DNA from: an uncultured Porphyromonas sp.
GTDB lineage: Bacteria > Bacteroidota > Bacteroidia > Bacteroidales > Porphyromonadaceae
DNA: 18,185 nucleotides
Direction of reading: 5' to 3'
Assembly: GCA_927910985.1 (NCBI GenBank)
Contig: CAKMOP010000139.1
Span: forward strand, 1-18,185
In this document: in pieces, positions 1-7,507 of the stretch
How the letters are laid out: every line of letters begins with the position of its first letter
Position numbering within the stretch: the first letter of the stretch is position 1
The notes under the pieces: model-generated
The model's input: only the letters and a program-made list of their open reading frames with translations
What the model was told of the DNA's origin: nothing
The model's database searches: none
Translations under genes and position numbers: made by a program

Positions 1-1
1 C

Positions 2-325
2 GTCGAGACTGCTCGTAAGATCATCCTTGACTGCGTCATACCTCAGGAAAGCATTCTCTTGGATGACTTCCCTGCTGGTCGGAAGTCCGCTTCTGGTGAG
101 ACGATTGGTACCGGTGGGAAGATCTACACGATGGCCTCGGGCAAGCAGCTCTGGCTCTACACCTTCCGTGACACCTATGCCTCAGTCGCAGGTGCGGGTG
201 CCAACCGCCTGCACATCGTCTCCCCTGAGACCAAGATCACGCGCGACATCGCCTCGCACAACATCCAGACCCGCACGGGCGTAGTCCACTCCCTGCAGTA
301 TGACTTCACTCCTGCTGAGTTCTAA
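2..325 (+). CDS. C-terminal part of a fasciclin-like (FAS1) protein, 5' truncated by window
   Basis: Open from the first base in frame 2, ending at TAA 323-325; about 107 residues are visible and the start lies outside the window. The last 30 residues (SHNIQTRTGVVHSLQ and onward) resemble the closing strand of FAS1 domains, which usually end in an N-G-V-V-H-x-I type motif. That similarity is only by eye and moderate. The fragment also contains KIYTMASGKQLWLY, consistent with a beta-rich surface domain. It is followed after 25 bases by a lipoprotein gene of a type that, in Bacteroidales, tends to sit beside SusC/SusD and fasciclin-domain genes. I infer an extracytoplasmic or surface protein of such a locus; binding substrate unknown. 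Confidence 0.6.
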   Translation, partial: VETARKIILDCVIPQESILLDDFPAGRKSASGETIGTGGKIYTMASGKQLWLYTFRDTYASVAGAGANRLHIVSPETKITRDIASHNIQTRTGVVHSLQYDFTPAEF

Positions 326-350
326 TCCCCCACGCTTATTCGCTTACACG

Positions 351-854
351 ATGAATGCACGTTCTATTTATAGCCTACTGCTCGTAGTCCTGGTGCTTAC
401 CTTGGGCTCATGTCGCAAGATGGCTATCGGCTACTTAGATGCCGAGCACGCAGCTTTCTCCTCCAAGGAGTTAGTCGTCTACCGCAATGTCTCCGAGGAC
501 AATCCCCACAGCCTCACGAAGGAGCATCCCGCCCCTTGGTCCTCGCAGCGCGTCCAAGGGGTCTCGGGGACGAACCCCGTGAACTATGAGTTCCTCAGCG
601 TCGATGTCGCCGGCGGAGGTGACGCTACGAAGTTCGCCGCCGCCGTCAAGGAAGGCTTAATCACCGTCAACGGCGGTACGATCAACCTCTTCCCCAAGGC
701 CGTGCAGACGCTCCCTAACGGACGCTACTCGGTCAACCTCCGTGTCTACAACGAAGGCTACAGCCGTGAGCTCCGTGGACTCTTCACCTTCATCATCCAA
801 GACCAAGCCCCCGAAGCAGAGGCTCCGGCTGAGGATGCTGGTGCTACGGAATAA
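351..854 (+). CDS. Small SusCD-locus-type lipoprotein
   Basis: 167 residues. Start chosen at ATG 351, because it gives a clean lipoprotein signal peptide (charged N-terminus, hydrophobic run, lipobox LGSC with Cys at residue 21). An upstream in-frame ATG at 300 would overlap the previous gene and spoil the signal. The mature part starts with a IGYLDAEHAAFSS-type stretch and has a PWSSQRVQGVSGTNPV motif and a RVYNEGYSRELRG motif near the end. From memory these three blocks mark a family of Bacteroidetes lipoproteins encoded with SusC/SusD and fasciclin proteins. The C-terminus is a low-complexity acidic Ala/Glu tail. It is probably co-transcribed with the flanking genes (gaps of 25 bases on each side). 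Function unknown; a surface or periplasmic accessory of an uptake locus is the likely role. Confidence 0.75.
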   Translation: MNARSIYSLLLVVLVLTLGSCRKMAIGYLDAEHAAFSSKELVVYRNVSEDNPHSLTKEHPAPWSSQRVQGVSGTNPVNYEFLSVDVAGGGDATKFAAAVKEGLITVNGGTINLFPKAVQTLPNGRYSVNLRVYNEGYSRELRGLFTFIIQDQAPEAEAPAEDAGATE

Positions 855-879
855 GTATCCCCTACTAAATATCCTCCCT

Positions 880-2196
880 ATGAGAATTACTAAGTTTGCG
901 ACGCTCTTAGTCGCAGCCGTCCTCGCTTTCTTCACCGCCTCTGCGCAAGAAGCTACGGGGATCCGCTTCTTCAAGGGTACGTTTGCCGAAGCCCTTGCCG
1001 AAGCTCAGCGTCAGGGCAAGCCCCTCTTCGTGGACTTCTACGCTACGTGGTGTGTCCCCTGTAAGAAGATGGAGAAGACCATCTTCACCCAGCCTGCCGT
1101 GGGGGCGTTCTTCAATGAGAAGTTCGTCAACCTGCAGATGGATGCCGAGAAGCCCGAGAATGTCGAGCTGGCGAAGAAGTACAAGGTAGAGGCCTTCCCT
1201 ACCCTCGGCATCATCGCCCCTGACGGCAAGGCCATCCAAATCAACGTAGGCTTTATGAAGGCCGAAGAGCTGCTCGAGATGGGCAAGACCGCTGTCGGCG
1301 AAGTCAAGGGCTTCGAAGAGCTGTACAAAGAGCACCGTGCTGCCCCTGCTGACCTCGGCCTGCAGCAGGAACTCCTCACGATGGCTCCCCGCTTCCTCAC
1401 CACGCAGGACGGTATGGATGCCGAGAAGTGGGTGGTACGCGTCCGTAAGCTCTACAAGGAATACCTCTCGAAGAAGATGGCGGACAACAGCCTCATCAAC
1501 AAGAAGGACTACCTCATCATCAGTAACCTCGGTGGCGATGACCCCGAGGAAGTGGCACGTGTCGTTGAGTACATCAACGCCAACCTCGATGCCTGGATAG
1601 CCGCTGTCGGTGAGCCTGCCGCCTACTACATCATCGAGAAGAACGATGAGCGTATGCTCGACCTCGTCAAGAAGGGTGACGACTCTTACAAGACCTATCT
1701 GGAGAAGATCCGTACGGACTACAAGAAGGCCTATGACGTCATCAAGTTCAAGAAGGTCACTCCCTACCAGAAGTCCGTTGACTACTACGGAGCGCTCTAC
1801 GCCATCTACAAGAACAAGGACGTACCTCGCTACATCCAGCTGATGACCAGCTACCTCAACGGTCTCGGCGAAGACGCTAACGCTGCCGACTACGGCATCG
1901 CGGCTCAGTCGCTCTACAACGCTGCCGGCAATAAGCTCACCGCCGCCGACCACAAGCAGGCGATCGCTTGGCTGCAGAAGGCCATCCCTACCGAGTCCAC
2001 GCTGATGAACAAGATCAACTTCCTCGTGATGGCTGGCGACTCCTACAAGGAGCTGAAGGACTACAAGCAGGCACGTGAGTACTACAATCAGGCCTACGGC
2101 GAATCCCTCTTGATGGGCTCTGCTGAGCAAGCTCAGCAGATGATTCAGGCTTCGGTCATCTACAAGCTCTCTACCCTCGAGCTCCTCGAGAAGTAA
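880..2196 (+). CDS. Secreted thioredoxin-fold protein with long helical C-terminal domain
   Basis: 438 residues from ATG 880. A longer reading frame is open back to 742, but it would overlap the lipoprotein gene and lose the signal peptide. Residues 1-22 are a signal peptide (ending ASAQ). Residues about 30-145 form a thioredoxin fold: WCVPC redox motif with Cys58 and Cys61, and the cis-proline in AFPT (Pro107). This is typical of periplasmic thiol-disulfide proteins in Bacteroidetes. The remaining 290 residues are helix-rich, Lys/Tyr-rich and TPR-like (for example DYKQAREYYNQAYG near the end), a region that could bind a partner. There is no obvious T9SS C-terminal signal. It follows the lipoprotein gene by 25 bases and is followed by a strong terminator, so it is the last gene of its operon. 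Substrate unknown. Confidence 0.85.
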   Translation: MRITKFATLLVAAVLAFFTASAQEATGIRFFKGTFAEALAEAQRQGKPLFVDFYATWCVPCKKMEKTIFTQPAVGAFFNEKFVNLQMDAEKPENVELAKKYKVEAFPTLGIIAPDGKAIQINVGFMKAEELLEMGKTAVGEVKGFEELYKEHRAAPADLGLQQELLTMAPRFLTTQDGMDAEKWVVRVRKLYKEYLSKKMADNSLINKKDYLIISNLGGDDPEEVARVVEYINANLDAWIAAVGEPAAYYIIEKNDERMLDLVKKGDDSYKTYLEKIRTDYKKAYDVIKFKKVTPYQKSVDYYGALYAIYKNKDVPRYIQLMTSYLNGLGEDANAADYGIAAQSLYNAAGNKLTAADHKQAIAWLQKAIPTESTLMNKINFLVMAGDSYKELKDYKQAREYYNQAYGESLLMGSAEQAQQMIQASVIYKLSTLELLEK

Positions 2197-2220
2197 CCCC
2201 TTCTCCCTCGCTCGCTACAT

Positions 2221-2270
2221 AGCGGAAGCCCGAGACACACCGTCTGTGTCTCGGGGCTTCCGCTTATCTT
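2221..2270 (+). terminator. Intrinsic terminator after the thioredoxin operon
   Basis: A 19-base left arm (2221-2239) pairs with 2245-2264 with one bulged G around a 5-base loop. It includes GGAAGCCC against GGGGCTTCC, and is followed by a T-rich TTATCTTT. It lies 25 bases after the stop of the thioredoxin-fold gene. Confidence 0.85.
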
Positions 2271-2272
2271 TG
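2265..2272 (+). promoter_or_regulatory. Possible Bacteroidetes -7 box just after the terminator
   Basis: TATCTTTG fits the TAnnTTTG consensus exactly, but no clear TTG -33 element is seen 19-21 bases upstream and it overlaps the terminator tail. If used, transcription would begin near 2279 and run through the MITE-like element and repeat array toward the dipeptidase gene. Confidence 0.3.
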
Positions 2273-2310
2273 CAGTCGGTAGCCTCGCACGCCCCGACCT
2301 GTTCCCCACA

Positions 2311-2486
2311 GGAGACCATTGTACGGTCTCCAAAATGACAAGCCATGCTTGTTGTTTTGCTTGACTTTGCAGCATGCGGCAATCGCAAGGCGTTAAGACT
2401 GAGGGCGAAGGGAGTTTACTCCTGTAAATGACCAAGCCCGAATGTCGCAAACAACGAAGCGAGTGCCGTATGATGCAATAGTCTCC
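2311..2486. mobile_element. MITE-like 176-bp element with 11-bp terminal inverted repeats
   Basis: The left end GGAGACCATTG (2311-2321) and right end CAATAGTCTCC (2476-2486) are inverted copies with one mismatch in 11. The element is flanked on both sides by ACA, a possible 3-bp target duplication (which could be chance). The left end also folds on itself (GGAGACC 2311-2317 with GGTCTCC 2325-2331), and a second internal stem joins 2342-2349 with 2371-2380. It holds no convincing gene. A 113-codon minus-strand frame crosses it but has no recognisable protein features. GAGACC ends occur, from memory, in some Bacteroidetes insertion sequences, so it may be mobilised by such a transposase; none is in the window. 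Confidence 0.45.
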
Positions 2487-2501
2487 ACAGCGGTCAGCCA
2501 A

Positions 2502-2611
2502 TCTATATAGCTCACCGCGCTAACCTATATTGCTCCGTGCGACGACCTATATAGCTTCCCTACGTGACCAATAGTGGTTCGAGCTGCAACCTATATTGCT
2601 TCGCGCACCCA
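2502..2611. repeat. Five tandem degenerate 22-bp repeats
   Basis: Units start at 2502, 2524, 2546, 2568 and 2590 with an exact 22-base period. Four of five begin YCTATATWGCT; the fourth is diverged (CCAATAGTGGT). The second half of each unit is GC-rich (for example TCGCGCACCCA). There are no spacers between units, so it is not a CRISPR array. It lies about 80 bases upstream of the dipeptidase start. Confidence 0.7.
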
Positions 2612-2689
2612 CTGCCCGTGCTCGGGGAGCTCTTCGCCTCATCACGTACCGCTCCCCTCTGGAGCTTCGTGCCTTTACAACCTCAGATT

Positions 2690-3356
2690 ATGCTCTACCG
2701 CTTCCTCTTGCTTCTTCTCCTGTTCACAACCTCCAGCCTCTCGGCGCGCAACCTCGACTCCCTGATGCGTGCCTATGGGATGGTCGAAGTGACAAGCCTC
2801 GCCCCACACATACGCGTCCAGCTGAAGTATGCCACACGGGACAACTTCATCGGCGCCAATATGTACGGCACCCTGCGCAAGGCCTATCTACATCCGAACC
2901 TTGCCCGTGCCCTGGCACGGGCTCAAAAGGCGCTTGAGCGCGAGAAGCCCGGCTATGCCTTCCTCATCTATGATGCTGCCCGCCCACAGAGCGTGCAGCG
3001 CCGTATGTACCAAGCCGTAGCCGGCACACCGAAGAAGATCTACGTCGCAGCTCCCGAGCGAGGCGGACGGCACAACTTCGGTGTCGCCGTAGACCTCACC
3101 ATCGTGGACGCTGCAGGCAAACCCTTAGATATGGGAAGCCCCCTTCGATCACTTCGGGGAGGAAGCTCACCTCGGTGATGAAGGGGCGCGTGTGAAGCAG
3201 GGAATCTTTGCTCCCGAAGTCCCAGCCAATAGGGCTCTGATGCAGCGACTCTTAGGAGCTGAAGGACTTCGACCCTATGACAAAGAATGGTGGCACTATC
3301 AGGAGCGTATGTCGATGCCTGAGGTACGCAAGCAGTACCGCCTCTTGGACTTCTAA
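2690..3356 (+). CDS. VanX-type D-Ala-D-Ala dipeptidase (M15D), frameshifted
   Basis: A zinc peptidase expected to cleave D-Ala-D-Ala in the periplasm, for cell-wall turnover or recycling rather than vancomycin resistance, since no vanA/vanH partner is present. Start ATG 2690 gives a signal peptide (Leu-rich, ending LSAR). The first frame carries the conserved Arg (DAARPQS, residue 98) and the zinc motif GRHNFGVAVD (His128, Asp135), then runs into a premature stop at 3178. Just downstream of a C5 run (3139-3143) the correct protein continues in the next frame: FDHFGEEAHLGDEGA, then EWWHY (Glu codon at 3285, His codon at 3294), ending at TAA 3354-3356. Removing one C restores about 221 residues with every catalytic residue. 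I treat this as one gene with a probable sequence error. It converges on the next gene with a 25-base gap. Confidence 0.85.
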
Positions 3357-3381
3357 GGGGAGACGGGGCTACTATAGGTCC

Positions 3382-5120
3382 TTAGAACTCGACCATCTGC
3401 CCGTCGTATGCCTGGATCAGGCGTCGGCGGGCATTGTTGTACTCCTTAGCGAAGAAGTCCAGACGGGGATCATAGTACTTGGTCTTGACCCCCAAAAGTC
3501 CGCAGATGGAGTTCGCTAAGAGGTCGGTCATTATCCTCCGATCCTTCGCTACTACGATCTGCTCATAGAGCTCAGGACGCTGAGAGCGCAGCACGGGGGA
3601 GACATACACCATCAGCGGGATCGATACCCCTGGGCGCGAGACCTCGTGCTCGTAGTAGTCGGGGCGGTCGGGATTCTCAAAGATGCTCTGTCCGTGGTCA
3701 GAGAGGTAGATGACCAGCGAAGGGGTCTGACTGTACTTCGCGATAATCCCCCCGATAATCTGATCATTGTAGTGGATGGAGTTCACATAGTCACAGATGA
3801 TGCCACGGCGCTTCTCATCGGTCGGAGTAGGCATCCCGTTGGGGAGCGTCTTAGGAAGGGCGGACGGAGTGAAGGCCGCTTGCGCGTGGATGTAGCGCGT
3901 GGAGTAAGGCGTGTGCGAGCCCATCAGATGGACGACCTCAAAGAGGTCCTTCCCCTGAGGCACGTCCGCTACGTTGTAGAGGAGAGGTAGCACCGCCTCA
4001 TCCTGCGACGCATTCCAGTCTCCAGCGGTACGATTGCGCACGAAGCGCACGCTATCCGAGGTAGAGGCTAAGGTAGGTACGGGCTGGATTCCCGAGCCTT
4101 GCTTCTCCTGATTGCTGAGCCAGTAGGTGTAATAGCCTGCCTTCGACAGCACCAAGGCAGGGCGGGGTACTTATACCACTCCTGCTCCTTCCCCTCACGG
4201 GTATAGAAACTCATACTCTGCGAAATGGAGCCCGTCGTCCACGAAGCCGAAGAGACGGCATCGCTGAAGAGGACGAGGTCGCCCGTCTGAGCTAAGGAAT
4301 CCTGCTTCGGGGTATTGGGGAGCGGATAGCCGTAGCAGTGCATATAGTCACGGCGCATTGATTCGCCGAGCACCACGACCACGGTAATGCCCTTCATATC
4401 ACGGGTATGCTCGACTGCTCCCACATCGAAGCGGCGCGCCTCTGCACTGTACTTAGCTAACTCTTCTGAGACCTCGATACAGCTGTTCGTCCCACGATAG
4501 ATGCGCTCCACTGGTGCCATAAAGAGGGCACTCATCGTGGCACGCTGCGCGGGATGGACGATGAAGAGCGAGACAGGGATAGTCAGAAGCATCCCCCCAC
4601 AGAGGAGGGCACGGCGACCAGGCGTACCTTCACGCTGCCCCCAGCGACGCACTGCAGCGTAGGTCAGCAGGGAAAGAGCCACGAGAGCCACGATCGGAAG
4701 GAGGAAGACCTTATAGTTGAGGTTCTCGATGAAGGCGGAGGCTTCCCCTGGGTTCGTCGCTAAGATGTTGAGCGCAATACTATCGGTATAGACCGAGCTG
4801 TACGAGAAGACGAGGAAGGACTCAAAGAGCATCAGGTAGCCATAGACGAAGAGCGTCAGCCCCTGCATCCCCTTCCGCAGCCAGCGATAAGTGGAGAGGG
4901 CGGCCACAAGTGCAGGAAGAGCCGACCACGTCAGCAGGCTCAGCGTCTGGTAAACGACTTCTCCTGGATAGGGCAAGCGTCCCTGCGCCACATAGTAATT
5001 TCCCCACGCCCACAGCTGAATGAAGAAGAGTAAGAGCGCAAAGAAGCGCAAGCGATAGAGGCGCTTGGCGTAGCGTCCGAGGAAGGAATCCCCGCCGATG
5101 AATGAAGTATCTAATGCCAT
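3382..5120 (-). CDS. Lipid A phosphoethanolamine transferase (EptA/sulfatase superfamily), frameshifted
   Basis: Inner-membrane enzyme of the family that moves phosphoethanolamine from phosphatidylethanolamine to lipid A or another glycan. Residues about 25-200 hold five likely membrane segments. The periplasmic domain has the metal/nucleophile motif VLGESMRRDY (Ser254 where EptA has Thr), PNTPKQDSL, WLSNQ, HLMGSHTPY and LSDHGQSIF with the DHG metal ligands. The frame breaks near 4153-4160, between YKYPALP and VLSKAGYYTYW. Adding one base restores about 579 residues, the normal family length. Start ATG 5120 was chosen because a TACGTTTG -7 box lies at 5159-5152, so the upstream ATG at 5162 would be outside the transcript. 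The modification would lower negative surface charge and often gives resistance to cationic peptides; the exact target is not shown here. Confidence 0.88.
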
Positions 5121-5151
5121 AAGTAGTCGGATAATCAGTTCGTTTCGGGGG

Positions 5152-5159
5152 CAAACGTA
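5152..5159 (-). promoter_or_regulatory. -7 box of the EptA-like gene
   Basis: TACGTTTG on the minus strand matches TAnnTTTG exactly, 31 bases before ATG 5120. No clear -33 TTG is visible. It decides the start codon of the gene below it. Confidence 0.5.
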
Positions 5160-5326
5160 CAAAAAAAGAGCCAGCTATAGCGCAGAGCACAGCCGTATAG
5201 TAGCCATCTGCCCCCTCACCTCGGTAAGTAAAGCTTCATTCCGCCTATATCCAACGTCTATATCACGCCCGTCTTCACACGTACAAACCCTCGGAGTCCA
5301 TCTAATTAGAGCTGAAACACAGCTTT

Positions 5327-5356
5327 TTGTCATCTACTAAAAATAGGTTAACTTTC
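5327..5356 (+). promoter_or_regulatory. Candidate promoter of the outer-membrane barrel gene
   Basis: TTG at 5327-5329 is separated by 19 bases from TAACTTTC (5349-5356), a 7 of 8 match to the Bacteroidetes -7 box with correct spacing. The 5163-5439 stretch is otherwise non-coding and AT-rich. It has a short AGCTG/CAGCT hairpin with a T run at 5310-5328 and a perfect 12-base palindrome ACGAATATTCGT at 5395-5406, between the promoter and the start codon. Confidence 0.45.
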
Positions 5357-5439
5357 TCACGTATTTGACTTAGCTAAGCACTACCCTCCCTAAGACGAAT
5401 ATTCGTACTCGTACGTATTAACATTCAAAGCAAGTAGAA

Positions 5440-6087
5440 ATGAAGAAACTTCTCCTTCTTGGTGCTGCTGTAGCTGGACTGGCCACAGCTCAAGCACAAA
5501 TCACGGTTCACCCACGTGCCGAAGTAGGCGTAAATGTCGCGAACCTCTCGATGCACATCAATGAGGTTTCGATCAAAACCAGTGCTACAGCTGGTCTTCG
5601 CATTGGAGGTGCAGCTGAAATAGCACTGCCTGCCAATATCGGCTCTATGACTACCCTATACGTAGCACCAGGGCTTCTATATCGCCGCCTTGGAGCTTCC
5701 AAGAATGATCAGCAGACTCGAATCCAGGCATTAACTGTCCCTGTAAATCTTGGCCTTCGTATTGGCCTTGACAATCATCTTGCACTCTCCCTCGAAGCTG
5801 GGCCAAACTTCTCTTACCTTCTATCAGCAAAGGAGCCCATGCCCAACTCGACTTCTATAGAGCTCAATCTTCTTGAGAAGAACGAAGATGGAGATGCTCT
5901 TTTGAAGCGCTTTGAAGCAGGCTTCGGGATCTCTGCTGCACTGGAGTATAACAAGTTCTTTGTTCGTGTCGGTGGGGACTTCGGCCTGAGCAACCTGATC
6001 AATAAAAGCCAGCTCAAGGATAACAGTATCAAGAATAGCAGTGCCAAGACCTCTGACTTCCACATCGGAGTAGGCTACCGCTTCTAA
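5440..6087 (+). CDS. Small outer-membrane beta-barrel protein (porin family)
   Basis: 215 residues with a signal peptide ending TAQAQ at about residue 20. The rest is a run of alternating amphipathic strands with Gly and aromatic residues (APGLLYRRLG, VPVNLGLRIGL, FFVRVGGDFGLSNLI) and it ends in Phe (VGYRF), the usual closing residue of outer-membrane barrels. It fits the OMP_b-brl_2 type barrel common in Bacteroidetes. About eight strands would fit the length. It stands alone between its own promoter region and a strong bidirectional terminator. Codon use looks less GC-biased than the neighbours (more GAA, AAT, CTT endings), possibly a recent arrival or simply high expression. No specific function is visible. 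Confidence 0.85.
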   Translation: MKKLLLLGAAVAGLATAQAQITVHPRAEVGVNVANLSMHINEVSIKTSATAGLRIGGAAEIALPANIGSMTTLYVAPGLLYRRLGASKNDQQTRIQALTVPVNLGLRIGLDNHLALSLEAGPNFSYLLSAKEPMPNSTSIELNLLEKNEDGDALLKRFEAGFGISAALEYNKFFVRVGGDFGLSNLINKSQLKDNSIKNSSAKTSDFHIGVGYRF

Positions 6088-6102
6088 GCTCCCCTCTCCC
6101 CT

Positions 6103-6156
6103 ATAAAAGTAGTAGCCCTCGAGCCTAAAATAAGGCTCGAGGGCTACTGCTTTTAT
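6103..6156. terminator. Bidirectional terminator between the barrel gene and deoC
   Basis: A 23-base left arm (6103-6125) pairs with 6134-6156 with a single T-G mismatch around an 8-base loop. A-rich on the left and TTTTAT on the right make it work for both convergent genes. Confidence 0.9.
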
Positions 6157-6199
6157 GCCCGATTGTTGGGCGAGGTGGAGGCGGAAGGAGCTTGCGGAC

Positions 6200-7078
6200 T
6201 TAGCCGAGGATCTCCTGCTGGAGGCTACCGACCAGACTGCTGGCACCGATGCGGAAGAGACGATTATCCAGCCATTCCTCACCGAGAATCGCCTCAACGA
6301 GGCAATAGTACTTCACCGCTTCTTCGGCCGAACGGATACCACCGCTGAACTTCACGCCACGCAGCTCACCGTACTTCTCACGGTATTCGCGCAGCACCGA
6401 GCAGAGGATGTAGGCGGCACGCAGGTCTGCCCCAGGGAACTCCTTCCCCGTCGAAGTCTTGAGGAAGTCCGCCCCAGAGAAGAGCGCGAGGATGCTCGCA
6501 CGACGAATGAGCTCAGGCTCACGCAGTGCACCCGTCTCTAAGATGACCTTGAGGTGTGCACCACGCGCCGTAGCCTTTTGCTCCTCGATCTCCGTAGAGG
6601 CCTCCAGATAGTCCCCTGCGAGGAAGGCTCCGAGGTTGAGGACGATGTCGATCTCATCGGCACCAGCAGCGATCGCCAGTGCCGTCTCGGCGATCTTCAC
6701 CTCAGGGAAGCTCTGCGAAGCTGGGAAGCAACCGCTGACGCAGGCAACATTCACGCCCGAAGCGGTGAGGACTTCGCGGACGGTCTTGACGAAGTTGGGG
6801 TAGACACAGATCGCAGCTACCGAGGGGACATCTTCTGTGCCCTCGAAGTCATTGACCGAAGCAACGAGCTTAGCAACCTTCTCTTCGGTGTCCGTACCAG
6901 AGAGGGTCGTCAGGTCGATGGTCGAGTGGAGGAACTTCTTGACCTCACGGTTATTGTTCTTCTCGAAGCGTTCGTCGAGGATCTTAGCGATGCGGCTGTC
7001 GATCTCTTCGACAGAGAGTGCAGGGGCGAAGGCACCGAAGGCTTCGGTGTACTTAGTTTGATTTACTTCTGCCATCAT
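6200..7078 (-). CDS. deoC: Deoxyribose-phosphate aldolase
   Basis: Splits 2-deoxyribose-5-phosphate into glyceraldehyde-3-phosphate and acetaldehyde, feeding deoxynucleoside carbon to glycolysis. 292 residues (291 if the second of two adjacent Met codons is used), longer at the N-terminus than the E. coli enzyme, as is usual in Bacteroidetes. Motifs: DEIDIVLN with Asp144, Schiff-base lysine in FLKTSTGK (Lys207) and the second lysine in GVKFSGGIR (Lys243), plus CVYPNFV. It begins 8 bases after the stop of the MazG-like gene, so the two are surely one transcript, ending at the terminator at 6103-6156. Confidence 0.95.
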   Translation of the reverse strand: MMAEVNQTKYTEAFGAFAPALSVEEIDSRIAKILDERFEKNNNREVKKFLHSTIDLTTLSGTDTEEKVAKLVASVNDFEGTEDVPSVAAICVYPNFVKTVREVLTASGVNVACVSGCFPASQSFPEVKIAETALAIAAGADEIDIVLNLGAFLAGDYLEASTEIEEQKATARGAHLKVILETGALREPELIRRASILALFSGADFLKTSTGKEFPGADLRAAYILCSVLREYREKYGELRGVKFSGGIRSAEEAVKYYCLVEAILGEEWLDNRLFRIGASSLVGSLQQEILG

Positions 7079-7086
7079 TATGTGTA

Positions 7087-7453
7087 TTAGGGTTGGTTGT
7101 CGTGGTCTGTGGAGGGAGCGAGCTTGGGGTTGGAGCGGTGACGCTCCCCATCGCGCTGCGTCTTCTTCTCGATGTTAGCACGGAGAGCAGCCTCGAGGTC
7201 GATGCCCGTCTGATTAGCGATGCAGAGCACGACCCACAGGACGTCCGCTAATTCATCCCCAAGCTGTCGCCCTTCGTCACTCTTCTTGAAGCTCTGTTCA
7301 CCATAGAGACGAGCCATCAAGCGAGCCACTTCGCCGACTTCCTCGGTGAGAATCGCCATATTCGTCAGGGGCGCGAAGTAGCGCACGCCATAGGTCTGTA
7401 TCCATTCATCGACGAGGCGCTGCCGCCTCTCCGAGCGTCAGTTTGCTATCCAT
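7087..7453 (-). CDS. MazG-like nucleotide pyrophosphohydrolase, frameshifted near start
   Basis: All-alpha NTP pyrophosphatase of about 121 residues, expected to hydrolyse nucleoside triphosphates to monophosphate and pyrophosphate (house-cleaning of the nucleotide pool). The metal-binding pattern is visible as LTEEVGEVARL and then LGDELADVLW. The true start is ATG 7453 (MDSKLTLGE); one surplus base near 7421-7427 puts the first 12 or so residues out of frame. Dropping one G of the GG gives a continuous LGEAQRLVDEWIQTYGVRYF. The C-terminal tail is hydrophilic. It sits 8 bases upstream of deoC and 54 bases downstream of the AAA/CYTH-like gene. A mazG-like gene just before deoC is, from memory, a common Bacteroidales pairing. 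Confidence 0.85.
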
Positions 7454-7507
7454 TGTGTGGGGAAAAGAGATGGGGATGAGAGGAAGGAGGGAGCAAGTAA
7501 TTAGCCG

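Noticed and set aside
907..2130. A 407-codon open frame on the minus strand
   Set aside because: It lies opposite the thioredoxin-fold gene, whose GC-rich codons keep the reverse frame open. The translation is a Val/Leu/Asp-rich shadow with no domain.
2160..2501. 113-codon minus-strand frame across the terminator and the MITE-like element
   Set aside because: It runs through the terminator and the inverted ends, has no protein-like motif or start context, and is better explained as frame noise inside a repeat element.
2502..2611. Possible CRISPR array
   Set aside because: The 22-bp units are directly abutting, degenerate and without spacers, and there are no cas genes in the window.
3139..3143. 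Programmed ribosomal frameshifting in the VanX-type gene
   Set aside because: No slippery heptamer with a downstream pseudoknot is evident, and similar breaks in unrelated neighbouring genes point to sequence error instead.
2690..3356. Vancomycin resistance gene
   Set aside because: The protein is VanX-like, but there is no vanH, vanA or regulator nearby and it has a signal peptide, which fits ordinary periplasmic D-Ala-D-Ala peptidases.
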